Assembly (NCBI RefSeq): GCF_900095695.1
Contig: NZ_FMIQ01000084.1
Location: 22,978-86,977 of the forward strand
DNA length: 64,000 nucleotides
Direction: 5' to 3'
Source: Hafnia alvei
GTDB taxonomy: Bacteria; Pseudomonadota; Gammaproteobacteria; Enterobacterales; Enterobacteriaceae
Positions 40,487 through 48,875 of this stretch are shown piece after piece. Position numbers and translations under genes: made by a program. The notes below the pieces were generated by a model that saw nothing but the letters and a program-made list of their open reading frames with translations, did no database searches and was not told the origin of the DNA. Each line of letters starts with the position of its first letter. Positions within the stretch are counted from its first letter, which is position 1.

Positions 40487-41164
40487 ATGACGAATTTTTG
40501 TCCCTCATTAATGTGTGTAGATTTTTCTCAGTTGAGCCATGAAATTCAGCGTCTAGAAAGCGCAGGCGCAGCCATGTTTCATATTGATATTATGGATGGA
40601 TATTTTGTACCTAACTTTGCATTAGGCATTGAGGATGTTAAAGCGGTGGCTAAGTTAGCTACGATCCCCTATGACGTTCACTTAATGGTGTCTAATCCTG
40701 ATTGTTATATTGATAAATTTGCAGATCTCGGTTGTAGTATTATTTATGTTCATGCGGAAGCGCCGATTCATTTGCACCGTACGCTAACTCATATTCGCCA
40801 ACGTGGTGTTAAGGCCGGGGTGGCGATTAATCCTGGTACTTCACTGAGTATTTTGGAGGAAGTGTTAGATGTCGTGGATGTTGTGTTAGTGATGTCGGTC
40901 AATCCAGGTTTTGCAGGCCAGCCATTTATTCATAGCGCTATTGATAAAATTAGTCGTTTGAGAAAAATGTTACATCAACACGGTAGCAGTGCTCAGATTG
41001 CCGTAGATGGTGCAATATCGCCGCAGGTTGTTAGTACATTGGCCCGTGACGTAGATTATTTTATCTTAGGTACTGCTGGTTTGTTTAAACCTGACCGCGA
41101 TTATAGCAGTGCGATGAAAACGCTGGAGCAATGTGTAACGCAGGCCTTGGAAATCGTAACCTAA
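40487..41164 (+). CDS. alsE: AlsE-like D-allulose-6-phosphate 3-epimerase
   Basis: A 225-aa TIM-barrel protein of the ribulose-phosphate 3-epimerase family. Metal/catalytic residues are seen as H32 and D34 (MFHIDIMDGYFVPN), H65 (DVHLMV) and D174 (IAVDGAIS). The start CPSLMCVD resembles E. coli AlsE (SPSLMCMD) rather than Rpe (APSILSAD), so I favour conversion of allulose-6-phosphate to fructose-6-phosphate. A pentose-phosphate epimerase or SgcE-type role cannot be excluded. Third gene of the operon. Confidence 0.8.
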   Translation: MTNFCPSLMCVDFSQLSHEIQRLESAGAAMFHIDIMDGYFVPNFALGIEDVKAVAKLATIPYDVHLMVSNPDCYIDKFADLGCSIIYVHAEAPIHLHRTLTHIRQRGVKAGVAINPGTSLSILEEVLDVVDVVLVMSVNPGFAGQPFIHSAIDKISRLRKMLHQHGSSAQIAVDGAISPQVVSTLARDVDYFILGTAGLFKPDRDYSSAMKTLEQCVTQALEIVT

Positions 41165-41251
41165 GCATAATTATAGTTGCCCCTATCTTTAATTGTCGCC
41201 AGTATCTAATGTTTGATGCATGGCGGCGATTAAAGCGGGTTAGGGGTAATC

Positions 41252-42706
41252 ATGAACAAAACACAATATCGAGCTACGCGTTTAGCCCGACTTATCCAAC
41301 CGCTATGCGATTGCCATCCTGAGTTAAGCGGCGTCTATCCTTTGGAAGAGGGTAACGACGCTTTCGCGGCGCGATATTTGCTGACCAACATGGCTGAGAA
41401 AACGCTGGATGTGCAGTATTACATCTGGCACAACGATCTCTCGGGGCGATTGCTGTTCAGTGCATTATTCCGCGCCGCTGAGCGCGGGGTAAAAGTACGT
41501 TTACTGCTGGATGACAACAACACCGGTGGTTTGGATGAATCGCTGCGCCGTCTCAACGCGCACCCCAATATTAGCGTAAAACTTTTCAACCCTTTCCCGC
41601 TTCGGCGCATGCGCTGTCTGTGCTATTTAACCGATTTTAAAAGACTTAATCGGCGCATGCACAATAAAAGTATGACGTTCGATAGGCAGGCGACTATCGT
41701 CGGCGGGCGTAATGTGGGGGATGAATATTTTGGTATTGGTGAACAGCCGCTTTTTTCTGATTTAGATGTGTTGGCCGTGGGCAGCGTTGTTGCAGATGTC
41801 TGTCAGGATTTCGAACGTTATTGGACTTCAGCGTGTGTATCACCAGCGGAAGATATTTTGGGCAAAGCTTCGGAAAAACTATTTCTGCATGGCCTAACGA
41901 TTGAAGAAGTTGGCGGTAGAGCGCGCGCCAAAGAGTATTTAAAGCGTCTGCGTGATAAGTACTTAGCCCGTAAAATGGAGAATAATGAGCTGCCGCTGAC
42001 GTGGGCAAAAGTGCAGCTGTTCAGCGATGATCCCCTTAAAGGACGTGGAGAATTGGCCACCAAAGCGCTAATGGCTTCTCGTCTATTTAAGATGATTGGT
42101 GAGCCAAAAGTGAGTATGGATATTATCTCAGCCTATTTTGTCCCTACGCGCACCGGTGTATCACAGCTGGTTTATTTAGCGCGGCAGGGGGTGAAAATGA
42201 CGGTGCTCACCAATTCTCTTGCGGCAAACGATGTGGCCATTGTGCATGCGGGCTACGCCAAATGGCGAAAAACTCTGCTGCGTTGCGGTATTGAATTGTT
42301 TGAAATGAAAGCCAATGAAACCGAGCGGCCTTTACGTAAAGAGCGCTTACGCGATCGGGGGTTAACTGGGCATTCTGGCTCCAGCTTGCATGCTAAAACT
42401 TTTGCGGTGGACGGTAAGTTGGTCTTTATTGGCTCATTTAATTTTGATCCGCGTTCGGCTCGGCTAAATACCGAGATGGGATTCGTGATTGAAAGTGAGT
42501 CGCTAACCTCATCCACCCATCAGCGTTTTATTGCTAGTCTGCACGATAAAGCCTTTCAGTTAGTGCTTGCCCCGCGCCGTAAAATTAACTGGATCGAATA
42601 TGAAAATGATGAACAAAAAATTCATCATAAAGAGCCTGATAGTCCGCTATACAAACGTATTTTAGCCAGAATCGCTTATTACTTACCCATTGAGTGGTTG
42701 CTATAA
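41252..42706 (+). CDS. clsC: ClsC-type cardiolipin synthase (phospholipase D family)
   Basis: A 484-aa phospholipase-D-superfamily protein with two HKD motifs: H137/K139 (HNKSMTFD) and H380/K382 (HAKTFAVD), each followed by a GG/GS-x-N stretch. Length and sequence fit E. coli ClsC (YmdC), which makes cardiolipin from phosphatidylglycerol and phosphatidylethanolamine. In E. coli ClsC needs the macrodomain protein YmdB encoded just upstream; no ymdB is present here, so either it lies elsewhere or the dependence differs. Single gene with a TAGGGG ribosome site. Confidence 0.88.
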   Translation: MNKTQYRATRLARLIQPLCDCHPELSGVYPLEEGNDAFAARYLLTNMAEKTLDVQYYIWHNDLSGRLLFSALFRAAERGVKVRLLLDDNNTGGLDESLRRLNAHPNISVKLFNPFPLRRMRCLCYLTDFKRLNRRMHNKSMTFDRQATIVGGRNVGDEYFGIGEQPLFSDLDVLAVGSVVADVCQDFERYWTSACVSPAEDILGKASEKLFLHGLTIEEVGGRARAKEYLKRLRDKYLARKMENNELPLTWAKVQLFSDDPLKGRGELATKALMASRLFKMIGEPKVSMDIISAYFVPTRTGVSQLVYLARQGVKMTVLTNSLAANDVAIVHAGYAKWRKTLLRCGIELFEMKANETERPLRKERLRDRGLTGHSGSSLHAKTFAVDGKLVFIGSFNFDPRSARLNTEMGFVIESESLTSSTHQRFIASLHDKAFQLVLAPRRKINWIEYENDEQKIHHKEPDSPLYKRILARIAYYLPIEWLL

Positions 42707-42712
42707 CCGTCG

Positions 42713-42747
42713 TTAGCGCCATGTGTTTACTGAACACATGGCGCTAA
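42713..42747. terminator. Bidirectional hairpin between clsC and murP
   Basis: A perfect 15-bp stem beginning TTAGCGCCATGTGTT around a TACTG loop, located between two convergent genes, seven bases from the clsC stop. T-runs are weak, but the stem is very stable. Confidence 0.75.
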
Positions 42748-42753
42748 ATATCA

Positions 42754-44205
42754 TTATGTCAAATCAACGTTTTTACAGCCAAATAACAGCGTCAGAATAA
42801 AGCCTGCTGCATATGAAATAGCCACGCCGACCACATACACCAGCATGCCGGCATAGATGCCCTGTGATGAGGTGATGAGCGGAATGGAAACCAAGCCTGA
42901 CGGGCCAAATACGGTGTTTAAACCAATGGGCAATCCCATATAAGCGACCAGACCGATAAAGAATCCGCCCACGGCACCACCGACACAGGCCGTAATAAAC
43001 GGTTTTAGGCGAGGCAGGGTCACACCATAAATTAACGGTTCGCCAATACCCAATAAGCCGGGAAATATAGCACCCTTAATTTGCATGCGTAGCGTAGAGC
43101 CCGGTTTAGCTTTTAAATATAACGCTAACGCTGCGCCGACCTGTCCGCCACCGGCCATTGCGAGGATCGGGAACAATGAGTTAAAACCTTGTGCATCCAT
43201 TAACGCAAAATAAACCGGTACAAATCCCTGATGAATACCGAATACTACCGCAATCAGGAACACCCCCGCCAATAATGCGGTTCCGAATGGATTACCGTTT
43301 AAATGCAGAAACAGCCAAGACATGCCTTTAAACAGTTCGACACCGATTGGCATGATAACCACGTAGGTTATGGCACCGGTGATAAGCAGCGTAATGGAGG
43401 ACGTGAGGATCATGTCCAAGTTATCAGGAATAACTTTACGCACTTTGCGCTCAATCCACGCACCGAGCATACAGGCTAACAGCACGCCGATGATATTGCC
43501 TCTCGGGTCTATTACCAAACCAAAGAAGTTATCGATCCCGGCGTAGTAGCCCACGGTGCCTTCTGCGCTGTAACGCAGAATAAATAACGACGCGATGATG
43601 GCGCCATTAACGCCGGTTCCGCCAAAGGCTTTTTGGGTATTAAAACCAATGAGGATACTCAGGAAGGTAAATAAGCCCACGCTGAAGGTTTTCATATAGC
43701 CAATCAGGCCGATGAGCCAAATTGGCGCGACTTCACCTTCGAGTATCAAGGTTTGCTGGAGCAGCGTTGCGATGCCGAGCAGCAGACCCGCGGCGATAAA
43801 TCCGGGAATGAGCGGGGTGAAAATAGTCGCAAACTTCGTCAAAAAACTGTGAAAGGCGTTATTTTGCTTACTCTTGAGCTGCTTTTTATTTTTCGCCGCA
43901 AGGGCATTCAAATCAGATTCCGACGTGTTGCTATCGGCCTGTGACTGCGGTTGGCTAAGACTCACGTTCATCATTTCACTGGCGGTTTGTGCCTTGCCTG
44001 GGCCAAGCACAATTTGCAGCTGATCGTTGCCTTCAATCACGCCCATGACGCCGGCGATTTTTTTCAATTCTGCGTGATTAACACGAGCGCGATCGGCCAA
44101 GGTGAGGCGGAGTCGCGTCATGCAATGTCCGCAGAGGGTGATGTTACTGTGGCCCCCTACGTTCGCCAAAATTTGCGCGATGGTGGCATCCGTTATTTTG
44201 GCCAT
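42754..44205 (-). CDS. murP: MurP, N-acetylmuramic acid PTS transporter (EIIBC)
   Basis: A 483-aa PTS permease taking up N-acetylmuramic acid and delivering MurNAc-6-phosphate. The EIIB domain is N-terminal, with the phosphorylated Cys28 in [11 protein letters not shown]; the EIIC domain follows ([26 protein letters not shown]-like [27 protein letters not shown]). It agrees closely with E. coli MurP, which also lacks EIIA and uses Crr. It starts two bases after murQ ends, so they form a murQP operon. Confidence 0.94.
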   Translation of the reverse strand: MAKITDATIAQILANVGGHSNITLCGHCMTRLRLTLADRARVNHAELKKIAGVMGVIEGNDQLQIVLGPGKAQTASEMMNVSLSQPQSQADSNTSESDLNALAAKNKKQLKSKQNNAFHSFLTKFATIFTPLIPGFIAAGLLLGIATLLQQTLILEGEVAPIWLIGLIGYMKTFSVGLFTFLSILIGFNTQKAFGGTGVNGAIIASLFILRYSAEGTVGYYAGIDNFFGLVIDPRGNIIGVLLACMLGAWIERKVRKVIPDNLDMILTSSITLLITGAITYVVIMPIGVELFKGMSWLFLHLNGNPFGTALLAGVFLIAVVFGIHQGFVPVYFALMDAQGFNSLFPILAMAGGGQVGAALALYLKAKPGSTLRMQIKGAIFPGLLGIGEPLIYGVTLPRLKPFITACVGGAVGGFFIGLVAYMGLPIGLNTVFGPSGLVSIPLITSSQGIYAGMLVYVVGVAISYAAGFILTLLFGCKNVDLT

Positions 44206-44207
44206 CG

Positions 44208-45122
44208 CTAAGCTCCCTGATGACGTGAGGCTAAGGCTTGGCGGATAAAACCATTATTTTGTGCAAGAACCGCGCTGGCTTCAGCCGCAGAGAGCTGGGC
44301 GAGAATCATCAAAATAGCGGTTTTACAGTGTCGTTCACATTCGCTGAGCGCTTTAATCGCTTCATCGCGGGCGCACTCGGTGGCCTGCATCACGATGTCA
44401 ATTTGTCGCTGAATCAGCTTGGCGTTGGTGGCTTCAACATCCACCATCAGGTTGCCATAAACTTTTCCGGTGCGGATCATCGCTCCCGTGGTGAGCATAT
44501 TCAGCACCATTTTTTGCGCAGTGCCAGCTTTCATTCTTGATGAGCCGGTCACTACCTCTGGCCCCACAACGGCCTCTAGCGCGATATCAGCGAGTTGGCT
44601 CATTGCGCTGCTGGCGTTGCAGGTCAGCGAAACGGTGGTTGCGCCAACCGAACGTGCATATTTCATGGCACCGATGACATAAGGCGTTCTTCCGCTGGCG
44701 GCGATGCCAACCAATACGTCACGTTCACAGAAATGGTGATCTTTCAGATCTTGTTCGCCCAGTTCTACGTTATCTTCGGCATTTTCAACTGCGCGTAGGA
44801 TAGCGGTGTGGCCTCCGGCAATTAATCCAATCACCTGCTCACGCGGCGTACCATAGGTTGGCGGGCATTCACTTGCGTCTAGAATACCGAGTCGCCCTGA
44901 GGTGCCTGCGCCACAATAAATCAGACGGCCGCCTTGGCTAAATGCCTGAGCGATAGTATCCACGGCCAGCGCGATTTGCGGCAGGATACGTTCAACGGCT
45001 ACGGCCACCTTTTGGTCTTCTTGGTTGATAATCGTCAGCATATCTAAGGTGGACAAGGTGTCGATGTTTTCGCTGGCGATGTTACGGCCTTCGGTTTGCA
45101 GGCGGGAGAGGTCAATGTTCAT
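44208..45122 (-). CDS. murQ: MurQ, N-acetylmuramic acid-6-phosphate etherase
   Basis: A 304-aa SIS-domain etherase that splits MurNAc-6-phosphate into GlcNAc-6-phosphate and D-lactate, in recycling and use of cell-wall sugar. Family motifs are [25 protein letters not shown] (cited as extent, about residues 65-90), [14 protein letters not shown] and [15 protein letters not shown]. Length as in E. coli (298 aa). First gene of the operon; divergent from murR. Confidence 0.95.
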   Translation of the reverse strand: MNIDLSRLQTEGRNIASENIDTLSTLDMLTIINQEDQKVAVAVERILPQIALAVDTIAQAFSQGGRLIYCGAGTSGRLGILDASECPPTYGTPREQVIGLIAGGHTAILRAVENAEDNVELGEQDLKDHHFCERDVLVGIAASGRTPYVIGAMKYARSVGATTVSLTCNASSAMSQLADIALEAVVGPEVVTGSSRMKAGTAQKMVLNMLTTGAMIRTGKVYGNLMVDVEATNAKLIQRQIDIVMQATECARDEAIKALSECERHCKTAILMILAQLSAAEASAVLAQNNGFIRQALASRHQGA

Positions 45123-45150
45123 TTCAGTATTCTCAGAAGCACAAAGTTAA

Positions 45151-45165
45151 GGAATAAATTATTCC
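45151..45165. promoter_or_regulatory. Palindrome between murQ and murR, candidate MurR operator
   Basis: Perfect palindrome GGAATAAATTATTCC, 28 bp upstream of murQ on the side facing the murR gene. Position and symmetry fit a repressor site. I do not know the published MurR operator sequence well enough to claim a match. Confidence 0.45.
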
Positions 45166-45363
45166 AAAAATCATGTAATTTAAAGAATTAATAATTTTAT
45201 GCGCATTTTTTGTGATTGATGTCGACTATTTCATCTCTTCGAAATGCCAACCATTTTGGCTGCATTGTGGATGAAGTGAATGCTTACCTAAGAATCCAGC
45301 CTCCATTTTTTGCGCTATGCAGGGTAAGATAGCGCCCACTTTCCATCTGTTTGCCGAGTTCAA

Positions 45364-46221
45364 ATGCGCTGCCTACAACGAATCACTCTCAATAAAGACG
45401 CCTTTACGCCCGGTGAACGCATTATTGCCGATTATATTTTGGCTCATCCCGATAAGCTGAAGCAGTGTTCTTCGCAAGAGCTCGCCAGTATTTTGAATAT
45501 CAGCCAGTCGAGCATTGTGAAATTTGCTCAAAGATTGGGCTTCAAAGGTTTTACTAACCTCAAAATGGCCTTGATTGAGGAGTGGGGACAGCAAAGCAAG
45601 CAACATGCTGAGTCAGAGCAGCATTTGCATAACGATATTAATGTTCATGACACCCCATCAATGATTGCGGAAAAATTATTTCGAGCAAAGCAGCAGGCTC
45701 TGAGGATGACAACCGACAGCGTAAACTTGGCACAGTTGGAGAGTGTCGTTACAGAAATCAAGGCAGCTCGCCGAGTACAGATCATGGGAATGGGGGGCTC
45801 ATCGCTGGTGGCGAAAGACTTAGCTTATAAGCTAATGAAAATAGGCTACCCGGTGATGAATGAAATGGACAGCCATGTGCAGATGACGGTGGCTCAATCG
45901 CTAGGAGAAGGAGATGTACAAATTGTTATCTCTTACTCGGGGGCGCTGAAAGAGATATTTATTGCGGCACAGGCAGCGCAGGAGAAGGGGGCCAAAATCA
46001 TAGCGGTAACGTCGCTACAGGATAGCCCGCTAAGAAAACTCGCCGACTTTGTTCTCGATACCATTGCTGATGAGGCGCGCTGGCGTAGTTCTTCTATTTC
46101 TGCGCGTACGGCACAGAATACGATCACTGATTTGCTGTTCGTTTGTTTATTACAGGAAGATAGCGAAAGAAGCCGCAGCTTTATTCATCGCAGCCAAGAG
46201 ATGATTGAGCAACTGAAGTAA
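45364..46221 (+). CDS. murR: MurR, RpiR-family repressor of murQP
   Basis: A 285-aa RpiR-family repressor that in E. coli blocks murQP until MurNAc-6-phosphate binds. It has an N-terminal HTH (ELASILNISQSSIVKFAQRLGF) and a C-terminal SIS domain with IMGMGGSSLVAKDLAYKL and ISYSGALKE. The divergent position next to murQ confirms the role. It is distinct from the other RpiR-family protein 8 kb away. Confidence 0.9.
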   Translation: MRCLQRITLNKDAFTPGERIIADYILAHPDKLKQCSSQELASILNISQSSIVKFAQRLGFKGFTNLKMALIEEWGQQSKQHAESEQHLHNDINVHDTPSMIAEKLFRAKQQALRMTTDSVNLAQLESVVTEIKAARRVQIMGMGGSSLVAKDLAYKLMKIGYPVMNEMDSHVQMTVAQSLGEGDVQIVISYSGALKEIFIAAQAAQEKGAKIIAVTSLQDSPLRKLADFVLDTIADEARWRSSSISARTAQNTITDLLFVCLLQEDSERSRSFIHRSQEMIEQLK

Positions 46222-47006
46222 GTCACCTGAGTGATGTATTGTGATATCAGTTTATTGTTAATTATGATCTTGTTTTGTTGCAGATATGTTTTTTGTATTT
46301 TAAGGTAAATGATGTTGTGATTTTTTTAGCCGCATTATTGAGGGAAAATATTTGGGTATTGCGGCTTTCAACCTTAAAAAACATCTTTCATAGAACAATC
46401 ACCACCTTATGTTCGCTAAAACTAATACTAAATACTATAGCGGCGATTAATATTGAATGAAATTGTCGTCTATATAATTATGGTGTAGGTTTATATCTCG
46501 AATTATTACGCAAGTATGATTATGAACTAAAATAAAAGCGTCAATGAAATTGATTTTTCGGCGGCGATTAATGCGGTAATTTTCCTAAAAAATGACGCTC
46601 TTCTATAAAAACACTTCACGATCAAACTATTGCAAATCCTCTAAAAAAACCATTTTCAATAGGCTAATAATCCATAGCGTATGGGTTGTTTTATTTATAA
46701 TTGGTGTTTTTGTCTGTCTTTAGTTAATCGTTGTTTTAATAAAATTTTTATAAATCGTATAAATCATACACATTGCTTGTTTTACCCGTTCGGTTTTATT
46801 TGAGATGATTCTTACTACTTCATAAGTACTGAAAAAGTAAAAGGGTTTATCGGTAAAATATTGAGGGAAAATATGAAAAAATCTCATTTCACATGCTTTT
46901 TATGAAGGCGTTCTTATTTACTATAAAACAGAGGGCCTTATCTGTATTTATAGCTCATTTTCTCTGATATGAGTGTCACAAATTGAATCACTATAATGCA
47001 AAATTC
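46222..47006. promoter_or_regulatory. Long AT-rich region upstream of the MarT-like gene
   Basis: About 785 bp without an ordinary gene and with strikingly high AT content. It holds two copies of the 15-mer ATTGAGGGAAAATAT (46337-46351 and 46860-46874), 523 bp apart. The second copy provides a ribosome site for a ten-residue ORF (listed separately). The composition suggests H-NS silencing of horizontally acquired DNA, as in SPI-3 of Salmonella. A 61-aa frame at 46275 was not accepted. Confidence 0.45.
46873..46905 (+). CDS. Possible 10-aa leader peptide before the MarT-like gene
   Basis: ATG followed by nine codons (MKKSHFTCFL) and TGA, with GAGGG six bases before the start, a much better ribosome site than that of the downstream regulator gene. 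It ends about 100 bp before that gene. The good spacing hints that it is translated, but such short frames arise by chance. Confidence 0.25.
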   Translation: MKKSHFTCFL

Positions 47007-47750
47007 ATGATTTATAAAATTAATGAAACTGTTAGGTTTAAGCCTGCAGACGGTGCCATTTGGAGCATAGAAAGCCCTGAGCAAGTGATTAATCTAACGA
47101 TTACTAACTGTAATCTTCTTTGCCTACTACTCAATAAGAAGGGGGAAATCCTTTCCAGAGATCAAATTTTAGAGGATATATGGGATAAGCAAGGTCTACG
47201 TTCATCTAATAATACACTTAATCAATACATATCTATTCTTAGACGAACATTCTCCTTGCTGGGTATCGATGATGAGGTTATTAAAACTATTCCAAAGGTA
47301 GGGTTCAGTTTAAATTCGTCCATCAGCGTAGATAAAGAGTGTAATGTAGAACCCGTTAAGTTTATCGAAAAGGAAAAGAGTCCGAGTTGGAATTCTAAAA
47401 ACAATATTTATATCGTAGCGATAACCGCTCTGATAGCTTTTATTGCTGTGCTTTTTACTTACGTATTATACAAAGATAAGGCCTACAGTCTCGATACATC
47501 CATTGTTAATATTGGCAAGTTTGATGCTTGTAGCGTCAACGTTTTACCTGATTACACGCGAGGACAATCACGTTATCTGTTGGAGTCATCAGTAAAGCTG
47601 ATAACGCTCAGTGACGTGCAATGTGTTCCTGAAAGAGTATTTATCGCAAAACCAGAGAGTAGAGGAAGTGGGCGTTCATTTCTTGCGGAATGTATTGTCG
47701 ATAAAAGAAGAAACGAATACTTTTTTTGTAAAGGATATTATATAAAATGA
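47007..47750 (+). CDS. Membrane-bound ToxR/CadC-type regulator, MarT-like
   Basis: A 247-aa one-component regulator. From the ATG at 47007 (MIYKINETVRFKP) the first 105 residues are a winged-helix OmpR-type DNA-binding domain (LNKKGEILSRDQILEDIWD, NTLNQYISILRRTF, IKTIPKVGFSL). One membrane segment lies at about 134-155 and a short periplasmic domain with several Cys follows. An upstream TTG at 46983 is in frame, but the homology starts here. The arrangement and the overlapping FidL-like gene fit the Salmonella SPI-3 regulator MarT, which activates the adhesin gene misL. I infer control of the adhesion genes here. Confidence 0.8.
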   Translation: MIYKINETVRFKPADGAIWSIESPEQVINLTITNCNLLCLLLNKKGEILSRDQILEDIWDKQGLRSSNNTLNQYISILRRTFSLLGIDDEVIKTIPKVGFSLNSSISVDKECNVEPVKFIEKEKSPSWNSKNNIYIVAITALIAFIAVLFTYVLYKDKAYSLDTSIVNIGKFDACSVNVLPDYTRGQSRYLLESSVKLITLSDVQCVPERVFIAKPESRGSGRSFLAECIVDKRRNEYFFCKGYYIK

Positions 47751-48226
47751 ACAAAAAAATTGTCACTTTGCTCCTTTTGGCTTTCATATTGATGTTCGAG
47801 GGTATCTACGTTTTCTTTATCTATGAGCCATCATATAATTTTGTGTGTGATGGTGAGTTTTCCTACAACGATAGTGAAAGCAAAGATCTGCTAGATGGAA
47901 ATATTTCATTTAGCCTAAATGACAAAATGCAAGGGCATGCTGAAATTACGGGATATTTGACCAAGAATGGTGTGTCTCAGGATGTTATTCGCAGTGTTGA
48001 TTTCAAGTATCACGTTGTAGCACCCAAACGCATTGTTATCTATGATGCCCAGCTGATCACTTACTTCCATGATTCCGTAGATGAATCCTTTTCACCAGAA
48101 CCTATTCTTGATTTCTTGTTTTTCCGCAATAAAGATTTGAAAGAAATCAATATCAGTGTGCACAAAATAAAAAATACCTATTTATTTGGTCGGGCGAATA
48201 ACTTTGTTTTTGCCTGCACCTCATAA
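47747..48226 (+). CDS. FidL-like membrane protein
   Basis: A 159-aa protein with one N-terminal membrane segment (about residues 5-25) and a periplasmic domain with two Cys (FVCDGEF near residue 33 and FACTS at the C-terminus). Its ATG overlaps the regulator stop by four bases, so the two are translationally coupled. Size, topology and partner fit the FidL-like family, encoded next to MarT-type regulators. It probably modulates the regulator in the periplasm, as ToxS does for ToxR. The family call is from topology and context, not a search. Confidence 0.65.
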   Translation: MNKKIVTLLLLAFILMFEGIYVFFIYEPSYNFVCDGEFSYNDSESKDLLDGNISFSLNDKMQGHAEITGYLTKNGVSQDVIRSVDFKYHVVAPKRIVIYDAQLITYFHDSVDESFSPEPILDFLFFRNKDLKEINISVHKIKNTYLFGRANNFVFACTS

Positions 48227-48287
48227 TGACTCATTTTTAAGTGCGCAAATTTCACAACACCCTCTATTAATCATTAATGGATACAGT

Positions 48288-48746
48288 ATGAATAAAAAGC
48301 AGATAGGAATATTTCTGTTAGGAACAACTTTTTTGCTATCCGGTTGTTCTTCGTCAAATAAAGAGAATCAAAATTACCGAGGAGATGAGCTTGAGTATGA
48401 TTATTTTTATGCTAACAGTCAGCTAACGCCAACGGAAGAGAATACGCCGCCTAAAAGTAGCATCGTCGGTGGTCATTCCTATTCATCTACAAACAATAAA
48501 TGTATGGATAATTATAATTTCCTGCGTGAGGAAAAATCGAGCCAATACCCCAAGTACGCTGAAAACTACAATAAGATCACCGATGGGTTTAAGTTTCTCA
48601 ACTCCAACAAGAACATTATGGATAAGGATGCTAAGAAGGTGTATACGATGGAGTTGAAAATGAAGCTAGAGACGCTGTGTTCGAAAATTCAGTATTCGAG
48701 CTTTATCTTGGTTAATGAAAAGCGTAAAAATCTATCTGAAATCTAA
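48288..48746 (+). CDS. Small lipoprotein, copy A of a paralogous pair
   Basis: A 152-aa predicted lipoprotein. I chose the ATG at 48288 because it starts a lipoprotein signal, MNKKQIGIFLLGTTFLLSGC, with Cys20 as the lipidation site; the frame extends upstream but without such a signal. The mature protein has a low-complexity linker and a conserved C-terminal 83 residues with two Cys (NKCMDNYNFLRE and LETLCSKIQY). I align about 48 of these 83 positions as identical to the lipoprotein at 57895-58353, also 152 aa with Cys20. Function unknown. Third gene of the MarT/FidL-like unit. Confidence 0.8.
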   Translation: MNKKQIGIFLLGTTFLLSGCSSSNKENQNYRGDELEYDYFYANSQLTPTEENTPPKSSIVGGHSYSSTNNKCMDNYNFLREEKSSQYPKYAENYNKITDGFKFLNSNKNIMDKDAKKVYTMELKMKLETLCSKIQYSSFILVNEKRKNLSEI

Positions 48747-48810
48747 TCTGGCTTAGAAAACTATTCAATTGAATCGTATTCACCAAGCATCGAATTCTAC
48801 TGACTAAAAA

Positions 48811-48839
48811 AATGGCGCTAAAATTATTTTAGCGCCATT
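48811..48839. terminator. Bidirectional terminator between lipoprotein A and the adhesin
   Basis: Perfect 13-bp stem AATGGCGCTAAAA with its complement around a TTA loop, A-run before and T-rich tail after. It ends both converging transcription units. Confidence 0.9.
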
Positions 48840-48875
48840 GATTTTATGGTCTTAATTAATCAACGTTCAACGGTT

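Noticed and set aside
46275..46460. 61-aa plus-strand frame in the region before the MarT-like gene
   Set aside because: AT-rich chance frame, no ribosome site, no protein-like sequence.
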